Below are positions 44,585 to 53,960 of a stretch of DNA of 64,000 bases, in pieces. Origin of the DNA: Streptomyces sp. AA1529 (GTDB taxonomy: Bacteria; Actinomycetota; Actinomycetes; Streptomycetales; Streptomycetaceae); the NCBI RefSeq assembly GCF_000280905.1, contig NZ_ALAP01000009.1, positions 51,261 through 115,260 of the forward strand. Reading direction: 5' to 3'. The notes under the pieces were generated by a model. The model was not told the DNA's origin. It saw only the letters and a list, made by a program, of their open reading frames with translations, and ran no database searches. The position numbers and the translations under genes were made by a program. Numbering within the stretch: position 1 is the stretch's first letter; every line of letters begins with the position of its first letter.

Positions 44585-44611
44585 GACGAGAGGGCCCGGC
44601 CCCCTGTGACA
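44585..44611 (-). promoter_or_regulatory. ECF41-type promoter
   Basis: On the minus strand, TGTCACA (44611-44605), 16 bases, then CGTC (44588-44585). This is the ECF41 consensus as I recall it. It lies 41 bases upstream of the AhpD-like start. Confidence 0.75.
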
Positions 44612-44746
44612 CGGCCGCGTGTGACCCGCGTCGCACCGCCGTCGGCGCCCTGGTTCCCCTGTGCGAGGTGGCGTCGGAGTGTTCGGGCGACACTGACGAG
44701 CACTTTATGCAGTGTCTCGACTACTTTGTGCCACGTGTCGGTGGGG

Positions 44747-45154
44747 ATGACGCCTGGGAAGCTGCGGGGTCCGGTGCGGGCCGCGGTGCTGTTCGCCGTG
44801 GTGCTGCTCGGGGTCCTGCATGCCCTGGGCTGTGCGCACGGGGCCCAGTCGGCGACGGGTGCGCGGGTGGACTCCTTCTCCGCGACGGCGGGCGCTTCCC
44901 CGCAGGGCCGGACCGGTGCTCCCGCGCTGCGGTCCGCCGACGAGCATCGCCATGGTTCGGCGGAGTGTTCGGGGGTGGACGAGCCCGGGGTGGTGAGTCA
45001 GGGCTCGCCCGTGCCCGGACCGCAGGACGAGCCCGCGACGGCGCCGGGGGCCGCCGTACCGGTCGCGGGGCCGGCGACGGGCCGGGCCGACCGGCCACGT
45101 GCGGGGCCGCGGGGTGAACGGCTGCGCGCGATGTTGGGGGTGCGGCGGACCTGA
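44747..45154 (+). CDS. DUF6153-like exported/membrane protein
   Basis: 135 residues from ATG 44747 (GTG 44735 is a longer alternative). N-terminal hydrophobic helix (RAAVLFAVVLLGVLHALGC), a His-bearing patch (DEHRHGSAEC), a Pro/Ala-rich middle and a short basic end (LRAMLGVRRT). The layout fits the small DUF6153 family often seen near copper-associated genes in Streptomyces; that link is recalled, not shown. It precedes the PLP enzyme/MFS operon by 144 bases. Confidence 0.55.
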   Translation: MTPGKLRGPVRAAVLFAVVLLGVLHALGCAHGAQSATGARVDSFSATAGASPQGRTGAPALRSADEHRHGSAECSGVDEPGVVSQGSPVPGPQDEPATAPGAAVPVAGPATGRADRPRAGPRGERLRAMLGVRRT

Positions 45155-45298
45155 GCGGCCCGACGCCGCACGGTCCGGGGGCGGCCGGCACTCGTTGCCG
45201 CTGCCGGTGGCCGGTGCGGGCGTCGCCGAGCCACGCAAAGGTTCCGCGTCCGACCAGCGCGTCCGCCGCAAGGGGCGGTCGCGCGAGGAGTAGTGCAC

Positions 45299-46450
45299 AT
45301 GAAAACGCTCGACGCTCCGGTGTCTCCGTCTCCCTCGGCCCGCTTGCTCACCCCTCCCGCGCTCGCGGCGCTCACTCCGGCCGGTCTGGTCGGAGGTACG
45401 CCGGTGCTGTGGGTCGGGGAGCCCTTCTGTGCCGTGGGGCGCGGGTTCTGGGCCAAGCTGGAGGGCCACAATCCCGGTGGCATCAAGGACCGCACCGCGC
45501 TGTTCATGGTGGGCCGTGCCCGCGAGCGCGGCGAACTGGCGCCGGGCGCGCCGGTCATCGAGTCCTCCTCCGGCACGCTGGGGCTCGGGTTGGCGCTCGC
45601 CGGGCTCACCCACGGCCACCCGGTGGCCGTGGTCACCGATCCGGGAATGGAGCCGCTGATGCGGGGGCTGCTGACCGCCTACGGCGCCCAGGTGCATCTG
45701 GTGGACCGGCCGCATCCGGACGGCGGGTGGCAGCAGACCCGCCGCGAGAAGGTCGAGGAGCTGCTGGCCCGGCATCCCGGCGCGTGGTGCCCGGACCAGT
45801 ACCACAACCCGGACAACGTGGACGCCTATGGCCCGCTGGCCCATGAGCTGGTCGCCCAACTCGGCCGGATCGACGTGCTGGTGGCCGGCGTGGGCACCGG
45901 CGGGCACTCCGCCGGGATCGGCCGGGCGCTGCGCGGATACTTCCCGCACCTGCGGGTGGTGGGGGTGGACGCGGTCGGCTCGACGGTCTTCGGCCAGCCG
46001 GCCGCGCCGCGGCTGATGCGGGGGCTGGGCTCCAGCATCTACCCGCGCAACGTGGACTACGCACTCTTTGACGAGGTCCACTGGGTCGCGCCGGGAGAGG
46101 CGGTGTGGGCGGCCCGGAAGCTGGCCGGGGCGAGTTACGCCAGCGGCGGGTGGAGTGTGGGCGCGGTCGCCCTGACCGCTCGCCACCTGGCCGCCTCGCT
46201 GCCTGCCGAGACACGCGTCGTCGCGGTCTTCCCCGACGGGCCGCAGCGCTACATCGGCACGGTCTACGACGACGCATGGTGCCGAAGCCATCGGCTGCTC
46301 GGTCATGAGCCGGCGTCCGTGCCGCGGGAGATCGCCTGCCCGACGCAGGAGACGGTGACCTCCTGGACGTGCTGTCGCACGGTGGAGGACCCGCTCGCCG
46401 CCCCGCCCCGGGAGACGGCCGGCCATGTCGCGGCGGAGGCGGTCCGATGA
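45299..46450 (+). CDS. PLP-dependent cysteine-synthase-like enzyme
   Basis: 383 residues. Fold-type II PLP enzyme: Schiff-base Lys in [23 protein letters not shown] (substrate loop) and phosphate cradle [11 protein letters not shown]. The C-terminal ~45 residues, with a Cys-Cys pair ([10 protein letters not shown]), extend beyond the usual cysteine synthase. ATG 45299 has a GAGGAG site. It overlaps the MFS gene by four bases (ATGA), so product and export are probably coupled: an amino-acid-derived metabolite or metallophore building block is a reasonable inference, as in SbnA-like systems. The true substrate is unknown. Confidence 0.87.
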   Translation: MKTLDAPVSPSPSARLLTPPALAALTPAGLVGGTPVLWVGEPFCAVGRGFWAKLEGHNPGGIKDRTALFMVGRARERGELAPGAPVIESSSGTLGLGLALAGLTHGHPVAVVTDPGMEPLMRGLLTAYGAQVHLVDRPHPDGGWQQTRREKVEELLARHPGAWCPDQYHNPDNVDAYGPLAHELVAQLGRIDVLVAGVGTGGHSAGIGRALRGYFPHLRVVGVDAVGSTVFGQPAAPRLMRGLGSSIYPRNVDYALFDEVHWVAPGEAVWAARKLAGASYASGGWSVGAVALTARHLAASLPAETRVVAVFPDGPQRYIGTVYDDAWCRSHRLLGHEPASVPREIACPTQETVTSWTCCRTVEDPLAAPPRETAGHVAAEAVR

Positions 46451-47709
46451 GGTCCCTGTGGCGCACGACGTGCTCGTTCCCGCCCGCCGCCCGGCTGTTG
46501 ATGGCCAACCAGTTCGCCATCAACCTCGCGTTCTACATGCTCATGCCCTACCTGGCGATGCATCTCTCCGGTGACCTGGGCCTGGCCGCATGGACGGTCG
46601 GGCTGGTGCTGGGCGTGCGGAACCTCTCGCAGCAGGGGATGTTCCTGATCGGCGGCAGCATCGCCGACCGGCTCGGCTGCAAGGCGCCGATCATGGCCGG
46701 ATGTCTGCTGCGGACCGGCGGATTCGCGCTGCTGGGATGGGTGGATTCGCTCCCCGCCCTGATCGCCGCCTCGGCGGCGACCGGCCTTGCCGGGGCGCTG
46801 TTCAACCCGGCGGTACGGGCCTGTCTGGCGGCGGAGGCCGGCGAGCGGAGAGTGGAGGCGTTCGCCGCGTTCAACGTCCACTACCAGGGCGGGATGCTGC
46901 TGGGTCCACCCGCCGGACTGGCCCTGCTGGCGGCCGACTTCCGGGCGGTGTGCACGGTCGCCTCCCTCATCTTCGCCGCCCTCTCGCTGCTCCAGTGGCG
47001 GGCACTGCCCGACCGCCGCCCCGCGGCAGATGCGAGCCCGAACAGGGGAGTGCTGGGGCAGTGGCGGCAGGTGGTGGCCAACCGGCCGTTCCTGCTGTTC
47101 GCGCTGGCGATGATCGGCTCCTCCGTGCTGACCTTCCAGATCTACCTCGCCCTGCCCATGGCCGCGGACGCGGCCCTGGGCGCCGAGGGCGGGAAAGCCA
47201 CCAGCGGCCTGTTCGTCCTCTCCGCCGCCGTGGCCGCGGCCGGGCAGTTGCGGCTCACCGGCTGGGCCAGGAAGCGCTGGAGCACCTCGCAGGCCATGGT
47301 GCGCGGGTTGGCCACCATGGGACTGGCCTTCCTCCCCCTCGCTCTGGCCCCCGGCGTGGACGGACCGTTCGCCACCGCGACGCAACTGGCCGCCCTGGCC
47401 GTGGCGGTGGTGCTGCTGGCGGCCGGCAGCGCGGTGGTCTACCCGCTGGAGATGGACACCGTCGTCTCGCTGTCCGGCAACACGCTGGTCGCCACGCACT
47501 ACGGGCTCTACAACACCGTGGCCGGTCTCGGTATCACGCTGGGAAACCTCGCCACCGGAGCCCTGTGGGACTTCGCCACCGCCAACGACGCGCTCTGGCT
47601 CACCTGGACGGTCCTGGCCCTGACGGGTCTGGGCTGCGCGGGCGCGGTGGCCGGCCTGGCCCGCACCGGCCGCCTGCCCGCACCGGGCCTGCAACCGGCG
47701 CGCGCGTAG
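46447..47709 (+). CDS. MFS transporter coupled to the PLP enzyme
   Basis: 420 residues, about 12 membrane segments. Motif-A-like loop [13 protein letters not shown] between segments 2 and 3. Translationally coupled to the preceding PLP enzyme gene (ATGA overlap), so it most likely exports that enzyme's product. Followed by a perfect 14-bp terminator hairpin. Confidence 0.88.
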   Translation: MRSLWRTTCSFPPAARLLMANQFAINLAFYMLMPYLAMHLSGDLGLAAWTVGLVLGVRNLSQQGMFLIGGSIADRLGCKAPIMAGCLLRTGGFALLGWVDSLPALIAASAATGLAGALFNPAVRACLAAEAGERRVEAFAAFNVHYQGGMLLGPPAGLALLAADFRAVCTVASLIFAALSLLQWRALPDRRPAADASPNRGVLGQWRQVVANRPFLLFALAMIGSSVLTFQIYLALPMAADAALGAEGGKATSGLFVLSAAVAAAGQLRLTGWARKRWSTSQAMVRGLATMGLAFLPLALAPGVDGPFATATQLAALAVAVVLLAAGSAVVYPLEMDTVVSLSGNTLVATHYGLYNTVAGLGITLGNLATGALWDFATANDALWLTWTVLALTGLGCAGAVAGLARTGRLPAPGLQPARA

Positions 47710-47716
47710 CAACGGC

Positions 47717-47750
47717 CCCGTCCGGGCACTCCGGAGAGTGCCCGGACGGG
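47717..47750 (+). terminator. Terminator of PLP-enzyme/MFS operon
   Basis: Perfect 14-bp stem (cccgtccgggcact with its complement) and a 6-base loop, starting 8 bases after the MFS stop. Confidence 0.85.
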
Positions 47751-48085
47751 CTCGTCCTCCCTCTCGGCCGCATCCGGTTGCCGCCGGTCACAGCACTGCT
47801 GTCGGTACTGACAACGGTCACCGGTGCAGCCTTTGCCCTCCGGCGACCGAGTGGGCTTCACTACCCGTGCCGGTGCCCCGCTGCCCCACCGGAAGGCCCG
47901 CCATGAGCGGTCACCGTTCCGGCCCGGACTCGGGCAGCGCACCCGGCGGCCGCCCGGTCCGCCGTCCGGAAGGAACCCACCGACCCGTGCACCACCGCGG
48001 GCCCCGCACCCATTGAGCACGTGAGCACGCACCGTGCCCTCCCCGCCCGGAGCGGCACTCCGCCGAAGAGAGGAAGCCCTCCACC
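47751..48085. other. Intergenic region with a possible His-rich mini-ORF
   Basis: 335 bases between the MFS terminator and the CtaG-like gene. An ATG at 47903 with a ggaagg site six bases upstream opens 37 codons to TGA 48016. The peptide ends in HRPVHHRGPRTH, which is reminiscent of a metal-responsive leader. It may be a chance frame. A gaagagagga run at 48065-48074 serves the next gene. Confidence 0.35.
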
Positions 48086-49078
48086 ATGACCGTCGCGGGC
48101 GCCTACCAGGGACCGCCGGAGCTGACCTGGCACCGCATGCTCACCGACTGGCATGCCGACCCCGCCCTGCTGACCGCCCTCGCACTGCTCACGGCCGCCT
48201 ACCTGGTCGCCGTACGCCTCACCCGCCGCCGCGGCCGCCGGTGGCCCTGGAGCCGCAGCGCCGCCCTCGCCGCGGCCCTCGCCAGTCTGCTGCTGGTCAC
48301 CGAGTCCTTCATCGGCACCTACGCCGACATCCTCTTCTGGGTCCGGGCCGTCCAGCTGACCGCCCTGTTCATGGTGGTCCCTCTGTTCCTCGCCCTGGTA
48401 CGCCCCCTGACCCTGGTCGGCGCGCTCCTCCACCCGGCCGGTGCCGCACGGGCCCGCCGGGCCCTGCACAGCCGCCCCGCCCGCGTACTGGCCCACCCCG
48501 CCACCGGCGCCGTGCTGTTCATGGGTCTTCCCTGGGCGGTCTTCTTCACCGGCTGGCTGCCCGCCATGCTCCGCAGCCCCGCGGCGGACATCGCCTCAGG
48601 AGCCCTGCTGATCGCCGTCGGTTTCCTCTACTACTGGAGCCGCCTGCAACACGACCCCGTCCCCACCGCCTACTCACCCGTGGTCTCCCTCTTCCTCGCC
48701 TTCGCCGAGATCCTCCTCAACGCCGTCCTGGGCCTCTGCCTCATCTACGCCATGGGCGTCGGCATCGCCGCCGACCACTACGCGGCCCTCGACCGCCCCT
48801 GGGGCCGCCCGCTGAGCGAGGACATCCAGGTCGGCGGCGGTGCCTACTGGATCCTCGGACACGCCGTCGGCGTCCCCTTCCTGGCCCTGGTCTTCCGCCA
48901 GGCCCGCCGGTACGACCGCAGAACCGCCGCCGCGATCGACACCCGCCTGGCGGCACAGGTCCCCGAGGGAGCCTCCCCCGACCACATGCGGCCCTGGTGG
49001 GAGACCGACCCCGCAGTCGCCCACCTCGGCCTCAACACACCCTCCACCGGCGCCGCAGCGGGCACCGGACACCAGTGA
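48086..49078 (+). CDS. Cytochrome c oxidase assembly protein, CtaG-like (caa3_CtaG)
   Basis: 330 residues with about eight membrane segments and conserved His-containing loops (FWVRAVQLTALFMVVPLFLA, YWSRLQHDP, GGAYWILGHAVGVPF). The caa3_CtaG family delivers copper to cytochrome oxidase CuB in Bacillus-type systems. ATG 48086. It is followed by the methyltransferase-like membrane protein with a 71-base gap. No oxidase genes lie nearby, so it may act in copper handling generally. Confidence 0.85.
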   Translation: MTVAGAYQGPPELTWHRMLTDWHADPALLTALALLTAAYLVAVRLTRRRGRRWPWSRSAALAAALASLLLVTESFIGTYADILFWVRAVQLTALFMVVPLFLALVRPLTLVGALLHPAGAARARRALHSRPARVLAHPATGAVLFMGLPWAVFFTGWLPAMLRSPAADIASGALLIAVGFLYYWSRLQHDPVPTAYSPVVSLFLAFAEILLNAVLGLCLIYAMGVGIAADHYAALDRPWGRPLSEDIQVGGGAYWILGHAVGVPFLALVFRQARRYDRRTAAAIDTRLAAQVPEGASPDHMRPWWETDPAVAHLGLNTPSTGAAAGTGHQ

Positions 49079-49149
49079 TCCCCGCATTTCACGCCACACC
49101 CCGCGTCGGCGGCGGCCGGGCCGCGCGGCCGACAGAGACGGAGAGCACA

Positions 49150-49734
49150 GTGACCTCCAGGACGAACATCCAGGCACTCACGACGGGGGCCGCGCTGGCC
49201 GGACTGACCGCGGCCGTACTGCGGCGCATGGAGCAGCAGTACTCCCACCGGGACACCCTCGCACCGGGCACGGTCGCCGCGATGTACGGGCTCTACGGCA
49301 GCCACGCGGCCGCCCTGGGCTGGGCCTGCCGCCGCCGCGTATGGCCGCTGCCGCTGCCTCCACGCCCTGCCCGCGCCCTCGGCGGCGCCATGGCCGCGAC
49401 CGGCGTGGCAGCGGCACTGGCGGGCGTACGCACCTTCAGTTCCACCGCGCAGCTCTCGGGGACCGCACCGGAAGCACTGCACACCACCGGTGTCTACCGC
49501 TACAGCCGCAACCCGCAGTACCTCGGCCTCCAACTCGCCGCAGCGGGCGCCGCCCTCGCGTCCCGCTCGGGTTTCGCCGCCCTGCTGACCGCACAGACCT
49601 GGTCGGCCTACCGCCGCTGGATCCCCAGCGAGGAGGCGCACCTCCTCCGCGTCTTCGGCGCCCCCTACCGGCGGTACATCCGACGAACCGGACGCTTCCT
49701 TCCCGGAATGGGCCGCCGTGCCCCCTCCTCGTGA
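49150..49734 (+). CDS. Isoprenylcysteine carboxyl methyltransferase-family membrane protein
   Basis: 194 residues. ICMT/PEMT-type signature GVYRYSRNPQYLGLQ, then EEAHLLRVFGAPYRRY near the C-terminus, where SAM and substrate bind in the family. Four to five membrane helices. GTG 49150 has a ggag site. Probably cotranscribed with the CtaG-like gene. Methylation target unknown. Confidence 0.82.
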   Translation: MTSRTNIQALTTGAALAGLTAAVLRRMEQQYSHRDTLAPGTVAAMYGLYGSHAAALGWACRRRVWPLPLPPRPARALGGAMAATGVAAALAGVRTFSSTAQLSGTAPEALHTTGVYRYSRNPQYLGLQLAAAGAALASRSGFAALLTAQTWSAYRRWIPSEEAHLLRVFGAPYRRYIRRTGRFLPGMGRRAPSS

Positions 49735-49957
49735 CCGCGGCACCGCACCTGGCGCCCCGGGAGGGCCTGCCCCGCCGGCCTTCCCGGCATCGCCCTCCGC
49801 CTGCCGGGCGGGCGGACGGCGAGGGCCCGCCGTCGGACGGGGCCGCGGGCGGCGAGCAGGACCCCCGTCGCGGTGTCGATGCGCGCCGCTCCCGGGGCCC
49901 GAGTCCGCCGGCGGAAACCCGGGTGTCCTCAGCCCTGCGGCTGGATAGAGTCGCGCT

Positions 49958-50488
49958 GTGCCCGAACTGCAGCTGCTGCGTGCCGACCACGCCCCGGCGG
50001 TCCTGGCCTTCGAGTCGGCGAACCGCGCCTACTTCGCCGCCTTCGTCGCCGACCGCGGCGACGCGTTCTTCGACCGGTTCGCCGACCGGTTCGGCGCCCT
50101 GCTGGCCGAGCAGGAGGCCGGGGTCTGCGCCTTCCACGTCCTCGTCGCCGAGGACGGCTCCGTGCTGGGCCGGTTCAACCTGTACGACCTCGAGGACGGT
50201 GCCGCCGAACTCGGCTACCGGGTCGCACAGCATGTCGCCGGACGCGGCGTGGCGACCGCGACCGTCCAGGAGCTGTGCCGGCTGGCCGCGACACGATACG
50301 GGCTGCGCACTCTGCGGGCCGGCACCTCCGGTGCGAACGTCGCCTCCCGGCGGGTGCTGGCCAAGGCCGGATTCGTCGCGGTCGATCCCGCCGATCCCGC
50401 CGGCCTCCGCGGTGAGCCGGGCACCTGGTTCCGGCGCGACCTGGACAGTGCGGACCCGGGAGCAGCGGGCCCGCCCGGCCGGTATTGA
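49958..50488 (+). CDS. GNAT-family N-acetyltransferase (RimJ-like)
   Basis: 176 residues. GNAT motifs: ELGYRVAQHVAGRGVATATV (acetyl-CoA pyrophosphate loop around VAGRGVAT), then LRAGTSGANVASRRVLAKAGF, typical of RimJ/RimL-type ribosomal or small-molecule acetylases. GTG 49958. Overlaps by a few bases the alternative start of the merR frame downstream. Confidence 0.88.
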   Translation: MPELQLLRADHAPAVLAFESANRAYFAAFVADRGDAFFDRFADRFGALLAEQEAGVCAFHVLVAEDGSVLGRFNLYDLEDGAAELGYRVAQHVAGRGVATATVQELCRLAATRYGLRTLRAGTSGANVASRRVLAKAGFVAVDPADPAGLRGEPGTWFRRDLDSADPGAAGPPGRY

Positions 50489-50521
50489 CCTTCACGTCGG
50501 TTGAAGCCCGACGACGGCCGC

Positions 50522-51126
50522 ATGCCGAAAGACGAGCTGATGCCGATCGGGGCCTTCGCCCCCGCACCGGACTGACCGCGAGCGCCTTGCGCTTCTGCGC
50601 CGACTCCGGGTTGCTCCGCCCTGCCCAGGTCGATCCGGTCTCCGGCCACCGCTACTACGGCGCGTACCAGGTGACGCGGGCAGCGGTCCTGCGCCGGCTC
50701 CGCGAGATCGGCATGCCGCTCACCGCTGTCGAGGCGGCCCTGGACGCGGAGCCGGATGACGCGGCCCGGCTGATCGACGAGCACGTCGCGAAGGTCTGCG
50801 AGGACCCGGCATCGGCCCTGGCCTGGGACATCCGAGCCCTGGACGCCGCCGACGCCGGCACCGAACAGCGCGTCCAGCAGCACCACGACGGTCTGCACCT
50901 CGCCGGCTGCTATCCGTCCCTGCACCTCAACCTCGCCGACGACTACCGCCGTCTCGGCTCCTTCGACGCGGCCACCGAGCACATCGCCGCGGCCGGGGAA
51001 CATCTCCCCGCGCTCTCCCCGGACGCGTACGGGTCCGTCCTGCGCACCGCCCTCGACGAGGTGGCCGAGGCCATCCGCCGGCGCGACACCGCCAGGCGGG
51101 CCTCCGCCCCGGGGCCCGCCGCCTGA
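50522..51126 (+). pseudogene. MerR-family regulator, frameshifted after the start; TPR-like C-terminus
   Basis: From ATG 50522 (or 50540) MPIGAFA begins a normal MerR helix-turn-helix but hits a stop after the C5 run at 50559-50563. Adding one C restores RTGLTASALRFCADSGLL and the rest (VSGHRYYGAYQVTRAAVLRR, REIGMPLTAVEAAL). The downstream frame is otherwise open to 51126 and would need a TTG 50485 start that lacks the HTH N-terminus. After about residue 130 the sequence becomes YPSLHLNLADDYRRLG, like a tetratricopeptide protein rather than a MerR effector domain, suggesting a chimera. Confidence 0.75.
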
Positions 51127-51256
51127 CGCAGCACGGGCAACCGCCCGTCACGGCCGAGGGGTTCCGTGCCCGGGTGCGCGCTGCGGCACGAGACCGACGG
51201 CGCACGTCGCAGGCGGACGACGTGCGCCGCGGTGCAGCAGCCCGGCCTGCCGGGCG

Positions 51257-51850
51257 TCAGGAGACGAAGTCGGTCAGCGTGCATCCGTCCACGAGTGCCT
51301 TCTCCTTCCGGTAGCCGCTCGGGATCGGAGTGTCCGGGTCGCAGTGGAGATCGAGGAGTCCGGAGTCCTTGAGGTCGTTCCGGGTCGCACTCGTCCCGCT
51401 GGCCACGGCGAAGTCCTCGCCCAGGAGATAGCCGCCGCCGTGCTCCTTCGCCCGGGCCTGGAAGCTCTTCATGTCCGTGATGGTCATGAGCCGGACCGAG
51501 TTGCGCTTCAGGTTGAAGCACACGGCACGCTCCTCGATGCCCCACGCGGTACCGGCCTCCTCCGGGTTCGGGAGAACGGCGTCCTCGTAGTCCTCGTCCT
51601 GCATGTGCAGGTCCGTGCACGTGGTGTACCGGCTGACGAAGGCCTCCACGTCCGCCATGGTGGCGGCGCTCGGACGGCCCTCCGTGCCGCCGTCCATGAG
51701 CCGTCCCCCGCTGCCCGCGGACAGCCCGTCCCCGTCGGCGGAGGAGCGGCCTTCCTGGTCGCTGCCGCAGCCACTGGCCACCGTCAGCGCCACGGCCGCC
51801 GCGCAGGCGGCCAGGGTGTGTCGCACTCGCACCACGTCTCCTCGCCTCAT
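51257..51850 (-). CDS. Putative lipoprotein
   Basis: 197 residues. Basic N-terminus and hydrophobic helix ending at lipobox VASGC (Cys about residue 28), then a Ser/Gly-rich linker and a globular domain with four further Cys. ATG 51850 is preceded by ggagagacac. No family recognised. Lies downstream of the cupin gene on the same strand, with a 42-base gap, so possibly in one operon with it. Confidence 0.8.
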   Translation of the reverse strand: MRRGDVVRVRHTLAACAAAVALTVASGCGSDQEGRSSADGDGLSAGSGGRLMDGGTEGRPSAATMADVEAFVSRYTTCTDLHMQDEDYEDAVLPNPEEAGTAWGIEERAVCFNLKRNSVRLMTITDMKSFQARAKEHGGGYLLGEDFAVASGTSATRNDLKDSGLLDLHCDPDTPIPSGYRKEKALVDGCTLTDFVS

Positions 51851-51892
51851 CGTGTCTCTCCTGCCGTCACGTCGATGCCCTGGTCCGGACGG

Positions 51893-52387
51893 TCAGCCGC
51901 GCGCGGCGTCCCAGACCTCGCTCTGCCGGAAGTACGTGTCGTACAGCTCCTGGACGTCCAGCAGGCTCTCCGGCGGGACCTTGCCGTAGGCGACGCGCTC
52001 GAGGTGGCGGAAGTACTCGAAGCGCTCCACCCCCGGGGTGATCACGATGAGGATGTCCGCACTCTCCCCGGGAGCCGCGGCGAAGGCGTGCGGCACGTTC
52101 GGCGGGACCACGACGAGGTCGCCCCGGCCCGCCGTGACGATCTGATCGCCGGAGAGGAGCTGTGCCGTGCCGTCCAGCAGGTAGAAGAGTTCGGCGGAGT
52201 TGGTGTGGTGGTGGGGAGCGGCGCCGTTCGCGCCGTCGGCGAGGGTGACCCGTTGGGTGGACAGCGCGCCGCCGGTGGCGCTGCTGTCCGCCAGCAGCCG
52301 GATGGTGGTCGGGGCCCGTCCGATGACCTCGGCGTCGGCCTCGCGTACGACGTGGGACCGGTCGAAGTCCGGTGGGATGAGTGACAT
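51893..52387 (-). CDS. Cupin-domain protein
   Basis: 164 residues. Cupin motif 1 as APHHHTNSAELFYLLDG (three His and a Glu for metal) and motif 2 as VPPNVPHAFAAAPGE. The C-terminal ~45 residues are helical (YFRHLERVAYGKVPPES). Metal-dependent enzyme or sensor; substrate not inferable. ATG 52387. Third-last gene of a minus-strand group with DUF4267, which is divergent from a LysR regulator. Confidence 0.87.
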   Translation of the reverse strand: MSLIPPDFDRSHVVREADAEVIGRAPTTIRLLADSSATGGALSTQRVTLADGANGAAPHHHTNSAELFYLLDGTAQLLSGDQIVTAGRGDLVVVPPNVPHAFAAAPGESADILIVITPGVERFEYFRHLERVAYGKVPPESLLDVQELYDTYFRQSEVWDAARG

Positions 52388-52438
52388 CTGCTCGCTTCCT
52401 GGGCGCTGTGAGGGTGCGGCGGCCTTGCCGCACCAGGG

Positions 52439-52810
52439 TCAGACCGCGAAGAGCAGCGCGGCGGAGACCAGGACGACCGCGGCCGTGGCCGCGTGGATGC
52501 CGAAGGCCGCGGCTTTCGTGCCGCCGTTGCGCAGGACGATCACCGTGTCCCCCAGCGGGGTCAGCGAGATCGCCAGCATGAACCAGGCCGCGGCTGCGGC
52601 GTCCGAGAACGCCAGCAGTGCGAGCCCGAGAAGACCCGAGACGAGGTCGCGCAGCCCCTTGACGGTCAGATAAGCGGAGTCGCCGTCCGGCTTCGCCGGG
52701 ACGCCGTACCCGGCAGCCGCGGCCCGCGGCTGGAAGAAGAACCGCAGACCGATGAAGACGACGAAGAGATCGAGCACCACGGCCAAGCCGTACGCGAGCG
52801 GTATGAGCAC
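52439..52810 (-). CDS. DUF4267-family membrane protein
   Basis: 123 residues, four membrane helices (LAYGLAVVLDLFVVFIGL, GLRDLVSGLLGLALLAF, and two more). Contains RAAAAGYGVPAKPDGD, typical of DUF4267. GTG 52810. Function unknown. First gene after the LysR divergent region, so the likely regulated target together with the cupin. Confidence 0.8.
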   Translation of the reverse strand: MLIPLAYGLAVVLDLFVVFIGLRFFFQPRAAAAGYGVPAKPDGDSAYLTVKGLRDLVSGLLGLALLAFSDAAAAAWFMLAISLTPLGDTVIVLRNGGTKAAAFGIHAATAAVVLVSAALLFAV

Positions 52811-52912
52811 GTCGATCTCCCTGGAGTGCGGTGAGTGGTGTCCCGTCGAGAAGGACGTGGCTCAGGATGCAGCGCGGAAACCGGGTGAACAATCGTCGGT
52901 TCCACATGGTCT

Positions 52913-52930
52913 GATAACCCGGGAGTTATC
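52913..52930. promoter_or_regulatory. Palindromic LysR-type operator
   Basis: gataac-ccggga-gttatc: 6-bp perfect arms around six bases, in the 141-base gap between DUF4267 and lysR, 22 bases before the lysR start. Confidence 0.6.
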
Positions 52931-52951
52931 GGTGGCGGCGGGGGAACGCGG

Positions 52952-53842
52952 GTGGAGTTGCGGGACATCGAGATCTTTCTGACCCTGGCGGAGGAGCTGC
53001 ACTTCGGCCGGACCGCGGACCGCCTCCACGTGTCGCAGGCCCGGGTGAGCCAGTCGATCGCCAAACAGGAGCGGCGGATCGGCGCCCGGCTCTTCGCCCG
53101 CAGCAGCCGCCGGGTCGAACTGACGCCCATCGGAGCTCAGCTGCGCGAGGACCTCGGCGCGGGCTACCAGCGGATAGTCGAGGGAACCCGTGCGGCCACC
53201 GCCGCCGCCCGCGGCGCCGCGAGCACGCTCACGCTCGGGCTGCACGGCCCCCAGGCGCACGACCAGGCGCGCCTCATCGACCTGTTCCGCACCCGGCACC
53301 CCGAAGTCGAACTCCGCATCCGGGAGATGAGCTTCACGGACCCCTTCGGCCCGCTCCGCAGCGGCTCCGTCGAGGTGGCGACCGCCTGGCTGCCCGTCCG
53401 CGAGCCGGACCTCACCGTCGGGCCGCCGGTCGTCACCGAACCCCTGCTGCTCATGGTCGCCACCGACCATCCTCTGGCCTCCCGCGCCGCGGTCGGTATG
53501 GAGGACCTGGCCGACTGGACCCTGCCGCACCCGGCCGTACCCGTCCCCGAGTACTGGCTGCGGATGCTCGTGCCCACCCACACGCCCGGCGGCCGCCCCA
53601 TCCGGCGCGGCCCGAAGGTCTCCACCTTCCAGGAGGTCGCCGCCGTGGTCGCGGCGGGCGAGGCGATCAGCCTGGTGCACGGTGACGCCGCCCGCTACTA
53701 CCGGTGGCCCGGCCTGCGGTATCTCCACCCCTACGACGCCCCGACGGCGAGCTGGGTCCTGATCTGGCCCACGGCCCGGGAGTCGGCTCCCGTCCGCGAA
53801 CTCGCCCGTGCGGCACGGGACATGGGACCTCGCGAGGGCTGA
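52952..53842 (+). CDS. LysR-family transcriptional regulator
   Basis: 296 residues. HTH: ELRDIEIFLTLAEELHFGR, TADRLHVSQARVSQSIAKQE and RRIGARLFARSSRRVELTPIG, then a LysR effector domain (about 90-290). GTG 52952. Divergent from DUF4267-cupin-lipoprotein genes, which it probably controls through the palindrome upstream. Confidence 0.9.
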   Translation: MELRDIEIFLTLAEELHFGRTADRLHVSQARVSQSIAKQERRIGARLFARSSRRVELTPIGAQLREDLGAGYQRIVEGTRAATAAARGAASTLTLGLHGPQAHDQARLIDLFRTRHPEVELRIREMSFTDPFGPLRSGSVEVATAWLPVREPDLTVGPPVVTEPLLLMVATDHPLASRAAVGMEDLADWTLPHPAVPVPEYWLRMLVPTHTPGGRPIRRGPKVSTFQEVAAVVAAGEAISLVHGDAARYYRWPGLRYLHPYDAPTASWVLIWPTARESAPVRELARAARDMGPREG

Positions 53843-53960
53843 GCCGGCATCGGCGGCCGGACGCTCCGCGACGCTCTCGAAGCACTGCGGTACGGGCCCC
53901 TTGCACCCGCGGCCCGTACCGTCGGCCCCTCCCCGGACACGGTCGCGGTCCGGATCCGCC

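Noticed and set aside
45099..45300. Small plus-strand frame between the DUF6153-like and PLP-enzyme genes
   Set aside because: No ribosome site or similarity; overlaps the end of the DUF6153-like gene in another frame.
47508..48032. Minus-strand 174-codon frame across the MFS terminator
   Set aside because: It reads through a perfect terminator hairpin and has shadow composition.
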